Source of the DNA: Alphaproteobacteria bacterium
GTDB taxonomy: Bacteria > Pseudomonadota > Alphaproteobacteria > MPNO01 > UBA830
Reading direction: 5' to 3'
DNA: 53,174 bases
Assembly (NCBI GenBank): GCA_022822405.1
Contig: JAJEBT010000185.1
Span: forward strand, 1-53,174
Below, piece after piece: positions 9,137-16,304 of the stretch. How positions within the stretch are numbered: position 1 is the stretch's first letter; every line of letters begins with the position of its first letter. The notes beneath the pieces were generated by a model. The model ran no database searches. It saw only the letters and a program-made list of their open reading frames with translations, and had not been told where the DNA came from. The position numbers and the translations under genes are program-made.

Positions 9137-9520
9137 TCAGACCGGCCGGCCCGACGTGTGCGAGGACGTGATCTTGAGCCTGTAGCCGTCGGCAAACGGG
9201 ATGGTGAACGAGCTGTGGATCGACCCCGAGGCGATCTCCGACGGGCCAAGCCCCATGTCGCGGCAGCGCGCGTGCATCTCCGTGACATCGTCGACCATCA
9301 GGTCGATCGGCGCCATCCGGCCGAGCTCGGTGTTCCGGTCTCCGGCTCTGACGATCAGATGGGTGCCGCCGCGCAGCTCCAGGACCGCGAACGAGTCCTG
9401 TCTGGTCACGGGCCGAAGGCCCAGCTTTTCCAGCAGGTCGCATGCCGGGTGGAAGTCGTTCACGTCCATCCTCACATGGCCAACGGCAACCGGTGGCCTG
9501 GGGTCGCCGGATTTCGACAT
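9137..9520 (-). CDS. VOC (glyoxalase/bleomycin resistance/dioxygenase) family protein
   Basis: A compact 127-residue vicinal-oxygen-chelate protein with two beta-alpha-beta-beta-beta halves. The first begins VGHVRMDVNDFHPACDLLEKLG and carries the first metal-type His; the second begins APIDLMVDDVTEMHARCRDMG and ends in an FADGYRLKITS strand. VOC members bind a divalent metal and act as lyases, epimerases or extradiol dioxygenases. The ATG at 9520 is preceded by GGGAGAGGG. Its first four codons and upstream DNA belong to a ~130-bp sequence repeated at 10771-10900, so its promoter region is duplicated there. Confidence 0.82.
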   Translation of the reverse strand: MSKSGDPRPPVAVGHVRMDVNDFHPACDLLEKLGLRPVTRQDSFAVLELRGGTHLIVRAGDRNTELGRMAPIDLMVDDVTEMHARCRDMGLGPSEIASGSIHSSFTIPFADGYRLKITSSHTSGRPV

Positions 9521-9634
9521 GCCGCCCTCTCCCGTGGATTGATTTCGATGCGGCAGAGCGTGACTCGAAATCGCGCGGTCCGCAATCCCGCGAATTCGCC
9601 GAGGGCCCGCCGTCAGCCCCGGGGATGCCGCCGC
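9507..9634. repeat. Direct repeat copy A (~130 bp)
   Basis: This 128-bp stretch is repeated in the same orientation at 10771-10900. Forty-one bases are identical (9550-9590 versus 10814-10854) and the rest differs by scattered substitutions and small indels. Copy A spans the VOC start codon and its upstream region and ends where the antitoxin homology begins. Confidence 0.85.
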
Positions 9635-9807
9635 GGGCCGAGCTCGACGAGATCGCCCAGGCAAAGAGCATGAGCCGGCCGGCGCGCGAGATCGGCATGA
9701 GCCGCAAGGGGCTTTACAAGGCGTTATCGAAAAACGGCAATCCCACCTTCGCAACCGTCATGCGAATCACGCGCGCATTGGGAATGAGGGTGCGGATTAC
9801 AGCCTGA
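9625..9807 (+). pseudogene. N-terminally truncated HTH antidote protein (addiction-module antitoxin remnant)
   Basis: Sixty codons remain of a protein resembling the XRE-type probable addiction-module antidotes, which are normally ~95-105 residues. The surviving part is the helix-turn-helix half: IAQAKSMSRPAREIGMSRKGLYKALS, then NPTFATVMRITRALGMRVRI. The missing N-terminal ~40 residues should lie exactly where direct repeat copy A ends, so the repeat seems to have replaced them. The ATG at 9625 lies in the repeat and may be fortuitous. No partner RelE-type toxin is adjacent. Confidence 0.6.
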
Positions 9808-9926
9808 ACGCCGATCCTTTCCAGCGTTGCCGCCGGTTCTCACCCGACGTAACCACCCGTCCTCGGCCAAGTAGATGCTACGCGCCGACGACGCTGACCG
9901 CTCACGCGCCGGCCGGCGGTCGTAGT

Positions 9927-10310
9927 TCAACACGTCACGACCTGCGAAAGGTGCCGGAAATGGCGGTCGGAGGTGCACAGTACCAGGCCGTGCTGCACAA
10001 CCAGAGCGGCGATCCAGAGATCATTGGTCGGTATGGCAGTGCCCTTGCCGCGCAGCTGAAGGTGCAGTTGCGCGTAGTGGTGCGCGGTCTGCTCGTCCGG
10101 CAGCAGTACCGACACCCTTGAACTCGCCAGAAATCGCTGCAGGTTGGCCGCGTTGGAGGACTCTTGGTTGCCGGCGGCAAAGCCGGCGCGAAGCTCTGCC
10201 AGAACGATCAACGGCAAGCAGATGGAGCGCGCGAAGCGAACGACGGCGACCCGGCTGGCATCGCCGCGCATGAAGTCACTGTACGCGTTGGTGTCCAGCG
10301 CGACATTCAT
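9927..10310 (-). CDS. vapC: PIN-domain toxin, VapC family
   Basis: A 127-residue PIN-domain ribonuclease toxin. The acidic active-site residues are all visible: D6 in LDTN, E39 in LAELRAG, D97 in NDLWIAA and D115 in TSDRHF, so it should be catalytically intact. VapC toxins cleave specific RNAs, often tRNA or rRNA, and are blocked by their cognate antitoxin. The start ATG overlaps the antitoxin stop as ATGA (10307-10310), the usual toxin-second arrangement. The pair lies between two direct-repeat copies, suggesting it arrived as a small mobile or recombining block. Confidence 0.92.
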   Translation of the reverse strand: MNVALDTNAYSDFMRGDASRVAVVRFARSICLPLIVLAELRAGFAAGNQESSNAANLQRFLASSRVSVLLPDEQTAHHYAQLHLQLRGKGTAIPTNDLWIAALVVQHGLVLCTSDRHFRHLSQVVTC

Positions 10311-10555
10311 TTCCAGGCGTCGTCGTCGATGCGCTCGAATTCCGCGACCGCCTGATCGAACGCCGGGTCTTCCTGCCAGGTTCCGATCAGATGATCGAGA
10401 TCCGTGTGATGCGCGCCGGCGACATGCAGGTCCAGACCCCGCGCAAGCGCTTCGACAACGACGGCATTGATGCTCTTGCCTTCGCGTCCGGCACGATCTC
10501 GCACGGCGCGGTCGAGCGGCTCGGGAATGGAGCGGATCGTGTATTGCATGCCCAT
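10307..10555 (-). CDS. vapB: VapB/FitA-type ribbon-helix-helix antitoxin
   Basis: An 82-residue antitoxin. The N-terminal ribbon-helix-helix (MQYTIRSIPEPLDRAVRDRA, then GKSINAVVVEAL) binds DNA and represses its own promoter; the acidic C-terminus (WQEDPAFDQAVAEFERID) is the toxin-wrapping part. It resembles the FitA subgroup. The start could be the ATG at 10555 (MGMQY) or 10549 (MQYTI); neither has a strong ribosome-binding site. It precedes vapC with an ATGA overlap, and the VapBC complex probably autoregulates from DNA just upstream. Confidence 0.85.
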   Translation of the reverse strand: MGMQYTIRSIPEPLDRAVRDRAGREGKSINAVVVEALARGLDLHVAGAHHTDLDHLIGTWQEDPAFDQAVAEFERIDDDAWK

Positions 10556-10941
10556 GATGCAGGCAATGTACTCAGGAATTGCAGGCAGTGCAACTGCCAT
10601 TGCCGAACGGCTTAGCGGACGACAAGAAACACAATTGGCCCGGTGCGCCGGGCGGCAGCGTATCGCACGGGCCACTTCGGCATTCCGGACCCGGTCATTC
10701 ACCGCCTTTCGGAGGCCTCGTAAGAGGTTGTTGACGGCGGTGTACGAGCCGCAAGGTGACCTCGTGCTCACCGGATTCCGACATGCCGTCCTCTCCGGTG
10801 GCTTCATTTCAACGCGGCAGAGCGTGACTCGAAATCGCGCGGTCCGCAATCCCGAGAATTCGCCAAAGAGCTCCGCAGTCAGCCCCGGGGATGCCGCCGC
10901 AGGCGGCGTCCGGAGCAATACAGTTTTCCGGAGTCCGACCG
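10556..10941. other. Intergenic region upstream of vapBC, including direct repeat copy B
   Basis: These 386 bases separate the divergent vapB and quinone oxidoreductase genes. Direct repeat copy B fills 10771-10900. In that copy the minus strand again starts a frame like the VOC gene (MSESGEHEV versus MSKSGDPRP), but it runs into unrelated sequence and stops after about 30 codons. No other gene is supported. Confidence 0.5.
10771..10900. repeat. Direct repeat copy B (~130 bp)
   Basis: Second copy of the sequence at 9507-9634, in the same orientation, with a 41-bp identical core at 10814-10854. Copies A and B bracket 1.1 kb holding the beheaded antitoxin and the vapBC pair. The copies diverge abruptly outside the repeat. 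Confidence 0.85.
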
Positions 10942-11946
10942 ATGCACTATACTCACCGCATGAAAGCCGTCGTCGTCGGAGAGAACGGACCCGAGATCGC
11001 CGAGGTCCCCGAACCCGTCCCAGCCCCCAACGAAGTCAAGGTCCGGGTCCGCGCCTGCGGACTGAACCGCGCGGACACTGCCGTGGCGATGGGCGAGGCG
11101 CACGGGCGCTCCGGTGGCCCCGGAACCGTCGTCGGCATCGAGTTCGCGGGCGAAGTCGTCGAGATCGGCTCGGACGTGGCGGCCGAGGGCGGCGCGCTCT
11201 CGATCGGTGACCGCGTCATGTGCTCGGGCGGCGGCGGCTGGGCCGAATTCGCGGTAGCCGACTGGGGCCGGGCGGTGCCGCTACCGGGCGCGGACATGGG
11301 CTGGACGCGGGCGACAACCCTGCCCATCGCGCTCCAGACCATGCATAACGCGCTGGTGACGGCCGGCGGGCTTGCCCGGGACGAATCCGTGCTCATCCAG
11401 GGCGCGAGTTCCGGCGTCGGGCTGATCGGCATGCAGATCGCACGCCTCATGGGGGCGCGGTTCGTTATCGGCTCGTCGACGGACCCGGAACGGCGCGCGC
11501 GGCTTGCCGAGTTCGGCGCCGACCTCGCCATCGATTCGCGGGATCCGGAATGGGTCGCCCGGGTGCTGGACGCGACCGGTGGCGGCGTCGATCTCACCAT
11601 CGACCAGGTTTCGGGGTACACGGTCAATGCCAACCTGGCGGCAACCCGGGTTCTTGGCCGCATCGTCAATGTCGGCCGTCTCGGCGGCCGCGTCAGCGAA
11701 TTCGACTGCGACCTGCACGCGCTGCGGCGCATCCGCTATATCGGGGTGACGTTCCGTACGCGCTCTGTCGCGGAGGTGCGCGAGATCGTGCGAGCGATGA
11801 AGGACGACCTCTGGGACGCGGTGGCAGGCGACGATTTCTCGCTGCCGATAGACCGCGTCTATCCGCTCGACGAGGCGCCGGCCGCGGTCGCGCACATGCG
11901 CGCCAACCGCCATTTCGGCAAGATCGCGCTGACGCTGGACGCCTGA
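10942..11946 (+). CDS. Zinc-type alcohol dehydrogenase-like / quinone oxidoreductase family protein (MDR)
   Basis: A 334-residue medium-chain dehydrogenase/reductase of the zinc-free quinone oxidoreductase group. The N-terminal GroES-like half carries KVRVRACGLNRADTAV and GIEFAGEVVEIG; the C-terminal Rossmann half carries the NADPH-binding LIQGASSGVGLIGMQIA. Structural zinc cysteines are absent. The ATG at 10942 has GGAG eight bases upstream; relatives usually begin at MKAVVV, here the ATG at 10960, which lacks such a site. It opens a closely packed plus-strand series, with the FMN dehydrogenase gene starting five bases after its stop. Confidence 0.9.
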   Translation: MHYTHRMKAVVVGENGPEIAEVPEPVPAPNEVKVRVRACGLNRADTAVAMGEAHGRSGGPGTVVGIEFAGEVVEIGSDVAAEGGALSIGDRVMCSGGGGWAEFAVADWGRAVPLPGADMGWTRATTLPIALQTMHNALVTAGGLARDESVLIQGASSGVGLIGMQIARLMGARFVIGSSTDPERRARLAEFGADLAIDSRDPEWVARVLDATGGGVDLTIDQVSGYTVNANLAATRVLGRIVNVGRLGGRVSEFDCDLHALRRIRYIGVTFRTRSVAEVREIVRAMKDDLWDAVAGDDFSLPIDRVYPLDEAPAAVAHMRANRHFGKIALTLDA

Positions 11947-11951
11947 ACGGC

Positions 11952-13157
11952 ATGAACCGGGCCGAGCTCAGGCGGCGCTTCCCGACCGCTCACGACTTGC
12001 GGGCGCGGGCGCGCCACAGGTTGCCGAACTTCGCGTTCGAGTATGCCGACGGCGGCGCCGGCTCCGACGGCAACATCGCGCGCAACTGGACTGCCCTCGA
12101 CGCGGTCGAGCTGATGCCGCGCTACGGACGGGTTGTGGAACCGCCACCGACGGGAACGGCGCTCTTCGGCCGCCCGATCTCGGCACCGCTCGGCATCGCC
12201 CCGATCGGCAGTCCCGGCACCGCGTTCCCGGGCGCCGAGATCTGCCTTGCGACGGCCGCGCAGAAGGCCGGCGTCCCCTACGTGCTCGGATTGCTGTCGG
12301 GCATCACCATCGAGCGCGCGGCCGAACTCGCGCCCGACGTGCTGTGGCTGCAGCTCTACCGGTTCCCCGGCGACGGTCACCGGATCGGGCTCGACTTCGT
12401 CGACCGCGCCGCGGCCGCCGGAGTCCATGTCCTCGTCCTCACCATGGACACGCCGATCCGGACGACCCGGCCCCGCGAAGTCCGAAGCGGCATCGCCACG
12501 CCGTTCCGCCTGTCGATGCGGCTCCGCCTCGACGCGCTGTCCTCGCCGTCATGGATGCGGGCCATGAGCCGCAACGGCATCCCGCGCTTCGCCTCGATGG
12601 CGCCCTACATGAAGCCGGGCGCCGGCCTTGTCGAGGCCGCGGAATTCGTGCGCCGCGAGAGCGGCGGCGCCTTCACGTGGGACGAGATCGCGCTCTACCG
12701 CGAGCGCTGGAAGAAGCCTCTCGTACTCAAGGGCATATTGCACCCCGAGGACGCCGCACGAGCCGCTGCCCTCGGCGTCGACGGCGTTCTCGTCAGCAAC
12801 CACGGCGGCCGCCAGATCGAGGCGCTGCCGTCCTCCATCGACGCCCTGCCGGAGATCGCGCGCGCCGTCGGCGGCAGGACGACGGTACTGATGGACAGCG
12901 GCGTCCGCTCCGGCGTCGACGTTGCGCGCGCGGTGGCGCTCGGCGCCGATGCCGCCTTCGCCGGCAAGGCGTTCCTGTGGAGCCTCGGCGCGCTCGGCGC
13001 TGCCGGGCCCGGCCACCTGATCGACATCATGGCCGAGGATCTCGCCGCGACGCTGGGCCAGCTCGGCTGCCCGGCGGTTGCCGACCTGCGCTCGGTCCGG
13101 GTCCGCCACCGGGGCGCCTGGCCGCCTGCCGATCCGGAGATCCCGCACCCCCGATGA
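11952..13157 (+). CDS. FMN-dependent alpha-hydroxy acid dehydrogenase (lactate dehydrogenase/glycolate oxidase family)
   Basis: A 401-residue flavoenzyme of the LldD / glycolate oxidase / mandelate dehydrogenase family, oxidising an L-2-hydroxy acid to the 2-oxo acid. A TIM barrel carries the active-site signature SNHGGRQ with His284 and Arg287, and the FMN-phosphate segments MDSGVRSG and LGADAAFAGKAFLW. The N-terminal YADGGAGSD matches the YxxGGA motif that contacts substrate and flavin. Membrane-interacting loops of respiratory versions cannot be judged from sequence. Its stop overlaps the EamA start as ATGA (13154-13157), so a transporter for the same hydroxy acid or its product is a reasonable inference. 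Confidence 0.92.
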   Translation: MNRAELRRRFPTAHDLRARARHRLPNFAFEYADGGAGSDGNIARNWTALDAVELMPRYGRVVEPPPTGTALFGRPISAPLGIAPIGSPGTAFPGAEICLATAAQKAGVPYVLGLLSGITIERAAELAPDVLWLQLYRFPGDGHRIGLDFVDRAAAAGVHVLVLTMDTPIRTTRPREVRSGIATPFRLSMRLRLDALSSPSWMRAMSRNGIPRFASMAPYMKPGAGLVEAAEFVRRESGGAFTWDEIALYRERWKKPLVLKGILHPEDAARAAALGVDGVLVSNHGGRQIEALPSSIDALPEIARAVGGRTTVLMDSGVRSGVDVARAVALGADAAFAGKAFLWSLGALGAAGPGHLIDIMAEDLAATLGQLGCPAVADLRSVRVRHRGAWPPADPEIPHPR

Positions 13158-14080
13158 TCCGCCGCCTCTATGGCGCCGTCCCGGCGCCGATCCGCGGTAT
13201 CGCCTTCATGATGATCGCCGCCGTCGGCCTCGTCGGCATGAACGTCTCGATCCGCCACATCGCGGACGACGTCCATCCGTTCGTCATCGGCTTCTTCCGC
13301 CATGTCATCGGCATCGGACTCCTGGCGCCGTTCTTCCTGCGCGCCGGCACCAATCCGCTGCGCACCCGACGGCTGCCGCTGCACGGGCTCCGCGCCCTTC
13401 TCAACGTCATCGCCATGCTCGCCTATTTCCTGGCGCTGACGATGGAACCGCTTGCCAAGGTGGTGGCGCTGACCTTCGCCGCGCCACTGATCGCGACGCT
13501 CGCCGCGATCCTGATCCTGGGCGAGCGAGTCTCCTGGGCGCGCGCCGGGGCGCTCGTGATGGGCCTCGGCGGCGCGCTGATCATCCTTCGCCCGTGGTCG
13601 GTCGAGATCAGTCCCGGCTCGGCGCTCCTCATCCTCTCGGCCGCGACCTGGGGACTGGCGCTGGTGGTGATCAAGGTCCTCGCGCGCACCGAAACGCCAG
13701 TCACGCTGACGCTCTATGCGTCGATACTCCAGGTCCCGTTCGCCTTCGTCGCCGCGATCTTCTACTGGCAGTGGCCGACGCTGGAGCAGTTCCTCGTGAT
13801 GGCCCTGATCGCCGTATTCGGCTCCTGGACCCAGCTCGCACTGTCGCAGGCGTTCCGCGAGGCCGACGCCACGGTCGTGCTGCCGGCGGACTTCACCAAG
13901 CTGATCTTCGCGGGCCTGGCCGGGTGGCTGTTCTTCGCCGAGACTCCCGAGATCGGCATCTGGGTCGGCGGCGCTGTCGTCTTCGGCGGCGTCATCCTGA
14001 ACGCCTGGCTCGAGAAACGGGCGAAGGAGCGAGCAGCGGCGGTTGCGCCGCCCGGCGATACGTCGCAGAATCCGCCGTAG
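13154..14080 (+). CDS. EamA/DMT-family inner-membrane transporter
   Basis: A 308-residue permease with about ten hydrophobic segments arranged as two EamA repeats of five: roughly residues 12-140, including MEPLAKVVALTFAAPLIATL, and 150-290, including ADATVVLPADFTKLIFAGLAGWL. These DMT-superfamily proteins export or import small metabolites, often amino acids or organic acids. The start ATG overlaps the previous stop, so it is translated with the hydroxy-acid dehydrogenase. The C-terminal tail after residue 290 is short and cytosolic. The substrate is unknown. Confidence 0.9.
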   Translation: MIRRLYGAVPAPIRGIAFMMIAAVGLVGMNVSIRHIADDVHPFVIGFFRHVIGIGLLAPFFLRAGTNPLRTRRLPLHGLRALLNVIAMLAYFLALTMEPLAKVVALTFAAPLIATLAAILILGERVSWARAGALVMGLGGALIILRPWSVEISPGSALLILSAATWGLALVVIKVLARTETPVTLTLYASILQVPFAFVAAIFYWQWPTLEQFLVMALIAVFGSWTQLALSQAFREADATVVLPADFTKLIFAGLAGWLFFAETPEIGIWVGGAVVFGGVILNAWLEKRAKERAAAVAPPGDTSQNPP

Positions 14081-14107
14081 CGATCCGGCAACAGGGGGAA
14101 CGAACCC

Positions 14108-14992
14108 ATGAGCGGCAAGGTCTGGCGCAACTACACCCAGGAGGAGCTCGACGCCAACTACAACCAGGCGTCACTGGTCCCCAATTCGGAGGAATATTCC
14201 GAACGCAACCTCGCGCGGAGCGAGGAGGTGCGCGGCCGGGTCCCCCACGAGGCAGGCATCCCCTACGGCCCGAGTCTCGGGGAGCGGCTCGACGTCTTTC
14301 CGGCCGCCAACCGCGGCGGCCCCGTCGCCATCTACTGCCACGGCGGCGCCTGGGCCCGGACGAGCAAGGAGCACTATTCGTTCCTCGCCCCGGCCTTCAC
14401 CGCCGCGGGCGTGCATTTCGTGGTGCTTGGCTTCAACCTCGCGCCCAGGGTTTCCCTCGACGAGATCGTGCGCCAGTGCCGCGCCGGCATCGCCTGGGTC
14501 CACCGCAATGCCGACGCGTATGGCTGGGACGGCAACGATCTCCATGTCATCGGCCATTCCTCCGGCGGCCACATCTGCGGCATGATGCTGGTGACCGACT
14601 GGGAGGGCGAGTACGGCCTGCCCGCGGACCTCATCAAGAGCGGCGCGCCGATGAGCGGCATGTTCGACCTTGAACCGGTGCGCCTCAGCCACCGCAACAC
14701 CTATCTCGACCTGACCGAGAAGTCGGCGCTGCGCAACAGCTCTATCCACCACATTCCCGAGCGCGCCTGTCCCATCGTCAATGCCTGGGGCACCGGCGAA
14801 CTTGCCGAATTCCAGCGCCAGAACAGCGAGTTCGCCCAAGCCTGGCGCGACGCCGGACACACGGTCGAGGAAATCGTGCTCGAGGGGTACAACCATTTCG
14901 AGGTCTGTGCCGAGATCGCCGACGCGGGCGGGCGCATCCTGCCCGCGATCCTTTCCAACATCGGGATCCCCCGCGCGGCGGCAGCGGAGTAG
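14108..14992 (+). CDS. Alpha/beta hydrolase, arylformamidase (KynB/AFMID)-like
   Basis: A 294-residue cytosolic alpha/beta hydrolase of the esterase/lipase group that contains eukaryotic-type kynurenine formamidase. It shows the HGGAW oxyanion motif near 78, the nucleophile elbow GHSSGG with Ser151, and the catalytic His263 in GYNHFEV. The N-terminal WRNYTQEELDANYNQ is typical of arylformamidase-like members. Twenty-seven bases separate it from the EamA gene and the gap contains AGGGGGAA, so it is likely co-transcribed. Tryptophan degradation genes are not nearby, so the substrate may be another ester or amide. Confidence 0.87.
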   Translation: MSGKVWRNYTQEELDANYNQASLVPNSEEYSERNLARSEEVRGRVPHEAGIPYGPSLGERLDVFPAANRGGPVAIYCHGGAWARTSKEHYSFLAPAFTAAGVHFVVLGFNLAPRVSLDEIVRQCRAGIAWVHRNADAYGWDGNDLHVIGHSSGGHICGMMLVTDWEGEYGLPADLIKSGAPMSGMFDLEPVRLSHRNTYLDLTEKSALRNSSIHHIPERACPIVNAWGTGELAEFQRQNSEFAQAWRDAGHTVEEIVLEGYNHFEVCAEIADAGGRILPAILSNIGIPRAAAAE

Positions 14993-15027
14993 GCGCGGCC
15001 GACGGGCCATCCGAGGACAGGATCCCC

Positions 15028-16302
15028 GTGACGTCGTTTCGCTTCTTCCACACCGCAGACATCCACCTCGACAGCCCCCTCAGGGGTCTGGCCGGTCAGG
15101 AGGGCGCCGCCGCCGAACGCATTCGCGCCGCACCCCGCGAGGCCTTCGAGCAGCTGATCGGCACCGCCATAGACGAAAAGATCGACCTCCTCGTCATTGC
15201 TGGAGATCTCTATGACGGCGACTGGCGCGACTACAATACCGGGCTGTTCTTCGTCAGCCAGATGGGCCGCCTCAACGAGGCCGGTATTCCGGCCTGCGTC
15301 CTGCACGGCAACCATGACGCCGAGAGCCGGATCACCAGATCACTGACCCTGCCCGGCAACGTGCACGTTCTCCCCGCGAGAAAACCCGCCACCGTCCGTC
15401 TCGACGAGCTGGGCGCCGCGCTGCACGGCCAGAGCTTCGCGCAGCGCGCGGAGACCGCGAACCTCGCCCGGGCTTACCCGGAACCCGTCGACGGCGCCTT
15501 CAACATCGGCGTGCTGCATACCGCGCTCGACGGGCGCAGCGGCCACGAGACCTACGCCCCCTGCGCCCTGCCCGACCTCATCGGCAGAGGTTACGACTAC
15601 TGGGCGCTCGGCCACGTGCACCGGGCGGAACTCGTTCACGAGCGACCGCATGTTGTCTTTCCCGGCAATCTCCAGGGACGTCACGTTCGCGAGACGGGTC
15701 CCAAGGGAGCCGTATCCGTGACCGTCACAGACGGTGAGGTGGCCGAACTCGAGTGGCGCTACTGCGATGTCGTGCGCTGGGCCGTGATACGGGTCGACGC
15801 CGACGGCTGCGAACGCTTCGTCGATGTCGTGGACCGCATGCGCGCGGCGATCAGCGATGCCGTCGCCGACGAGGCGGACGGGCGCCTTCTCGCATGCCGG
15901 GTCGAACTCCGCGGCCGCGCGCCGGTTCACGAGCAACTCCTCGCCTCGGAAACCAGCCTCGCGGCCGAGGCCGAAGCGGCAGCGCTCGGGCTCGGCGACG
16001 GGACGGCGTGGATCGAGCAGGTGATTGTGGCGACCGAGCCCGTGGCCGATCCCGAAACGCTCGCCCGGCGCGAGGACGCCGTCGGCGAATTGCGGCGCAT
16101 GCTGCTCGACGCCGGAGACGATCCCGAACTCATGCGCCGTCTCGATGACACACTCGCAAGGCTGGCCGGCCAGCTCCCGGCCGGGGTGCGGGACAGTACC
16201 GAGGACAGCGCGCTCAAAGCCGCAGCCACCGGGGATTACGCGGCGCTGATCGCGAACGTGGCGCCGTGGCTGTGCGGCCGCCTCGCCGGGGGCGGAGACT
16301 GA
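15028..16302 (+). CDS. SbcD/Mre11-type DNA repair exonuclease (YhaO-like metallophosphoesterase)
   Basis: A 424-residue calcineurin-like phosphoesterase in the bacterial SbcD/YhaO group, expected to be the nuclease half of a DNA end-processing complex with the next gene. The metal-binding motifs are complete: D11-x-H13 (TADIHLD), GDLYDG with D60, GNHD at 94-97, H164 and GHVH at 195-198. The C-terminal ~200 residues form the capping and partner-binding region. It starts with GTG, with AGGA eight bases upstream. Only two bases separate its stop from the ATPase start. The genes just upstream in the same orientation are metabolic, so sharing their promoter may be incidental. Confidence 0.93.
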   Translation: MTSFRFFHTADIHLDSPLRGLAGQEGAAAERIRAAPREAFEQLIGTAIDEKIDLLVIAGDLYDGDWRDYNTGLFFVSQMGRLNEAGIPACVLHGNHDAESRITRSLTLPGNVHVLPARKPATVRLDELGAALHGQSFAQRAETANLARAYPEPVDGAFNIGVLHTALDGRSGHETYAPCALPDLIGRGYDYWALGHVHRAELVHERPHVVFPGNLQGRHVRETGPKGAVSVTVTDGEVAELEWRYCDVVRWAVIRVDADGCERFVDVVDRMRAAISDAVADEADGRLLACRVELRGRAPVHEQLLASETSLAAEAEAAALGLGDGTAWIEQVIVATEPVADPETLARREDAVGELRRMLLDAGDDPELMRRLDDTLARLAGQLPAGVRDSTEDSALKAAATGDYAALIANVAPWLCGRLAGGGD

Positions 16303-16304
16303 CG

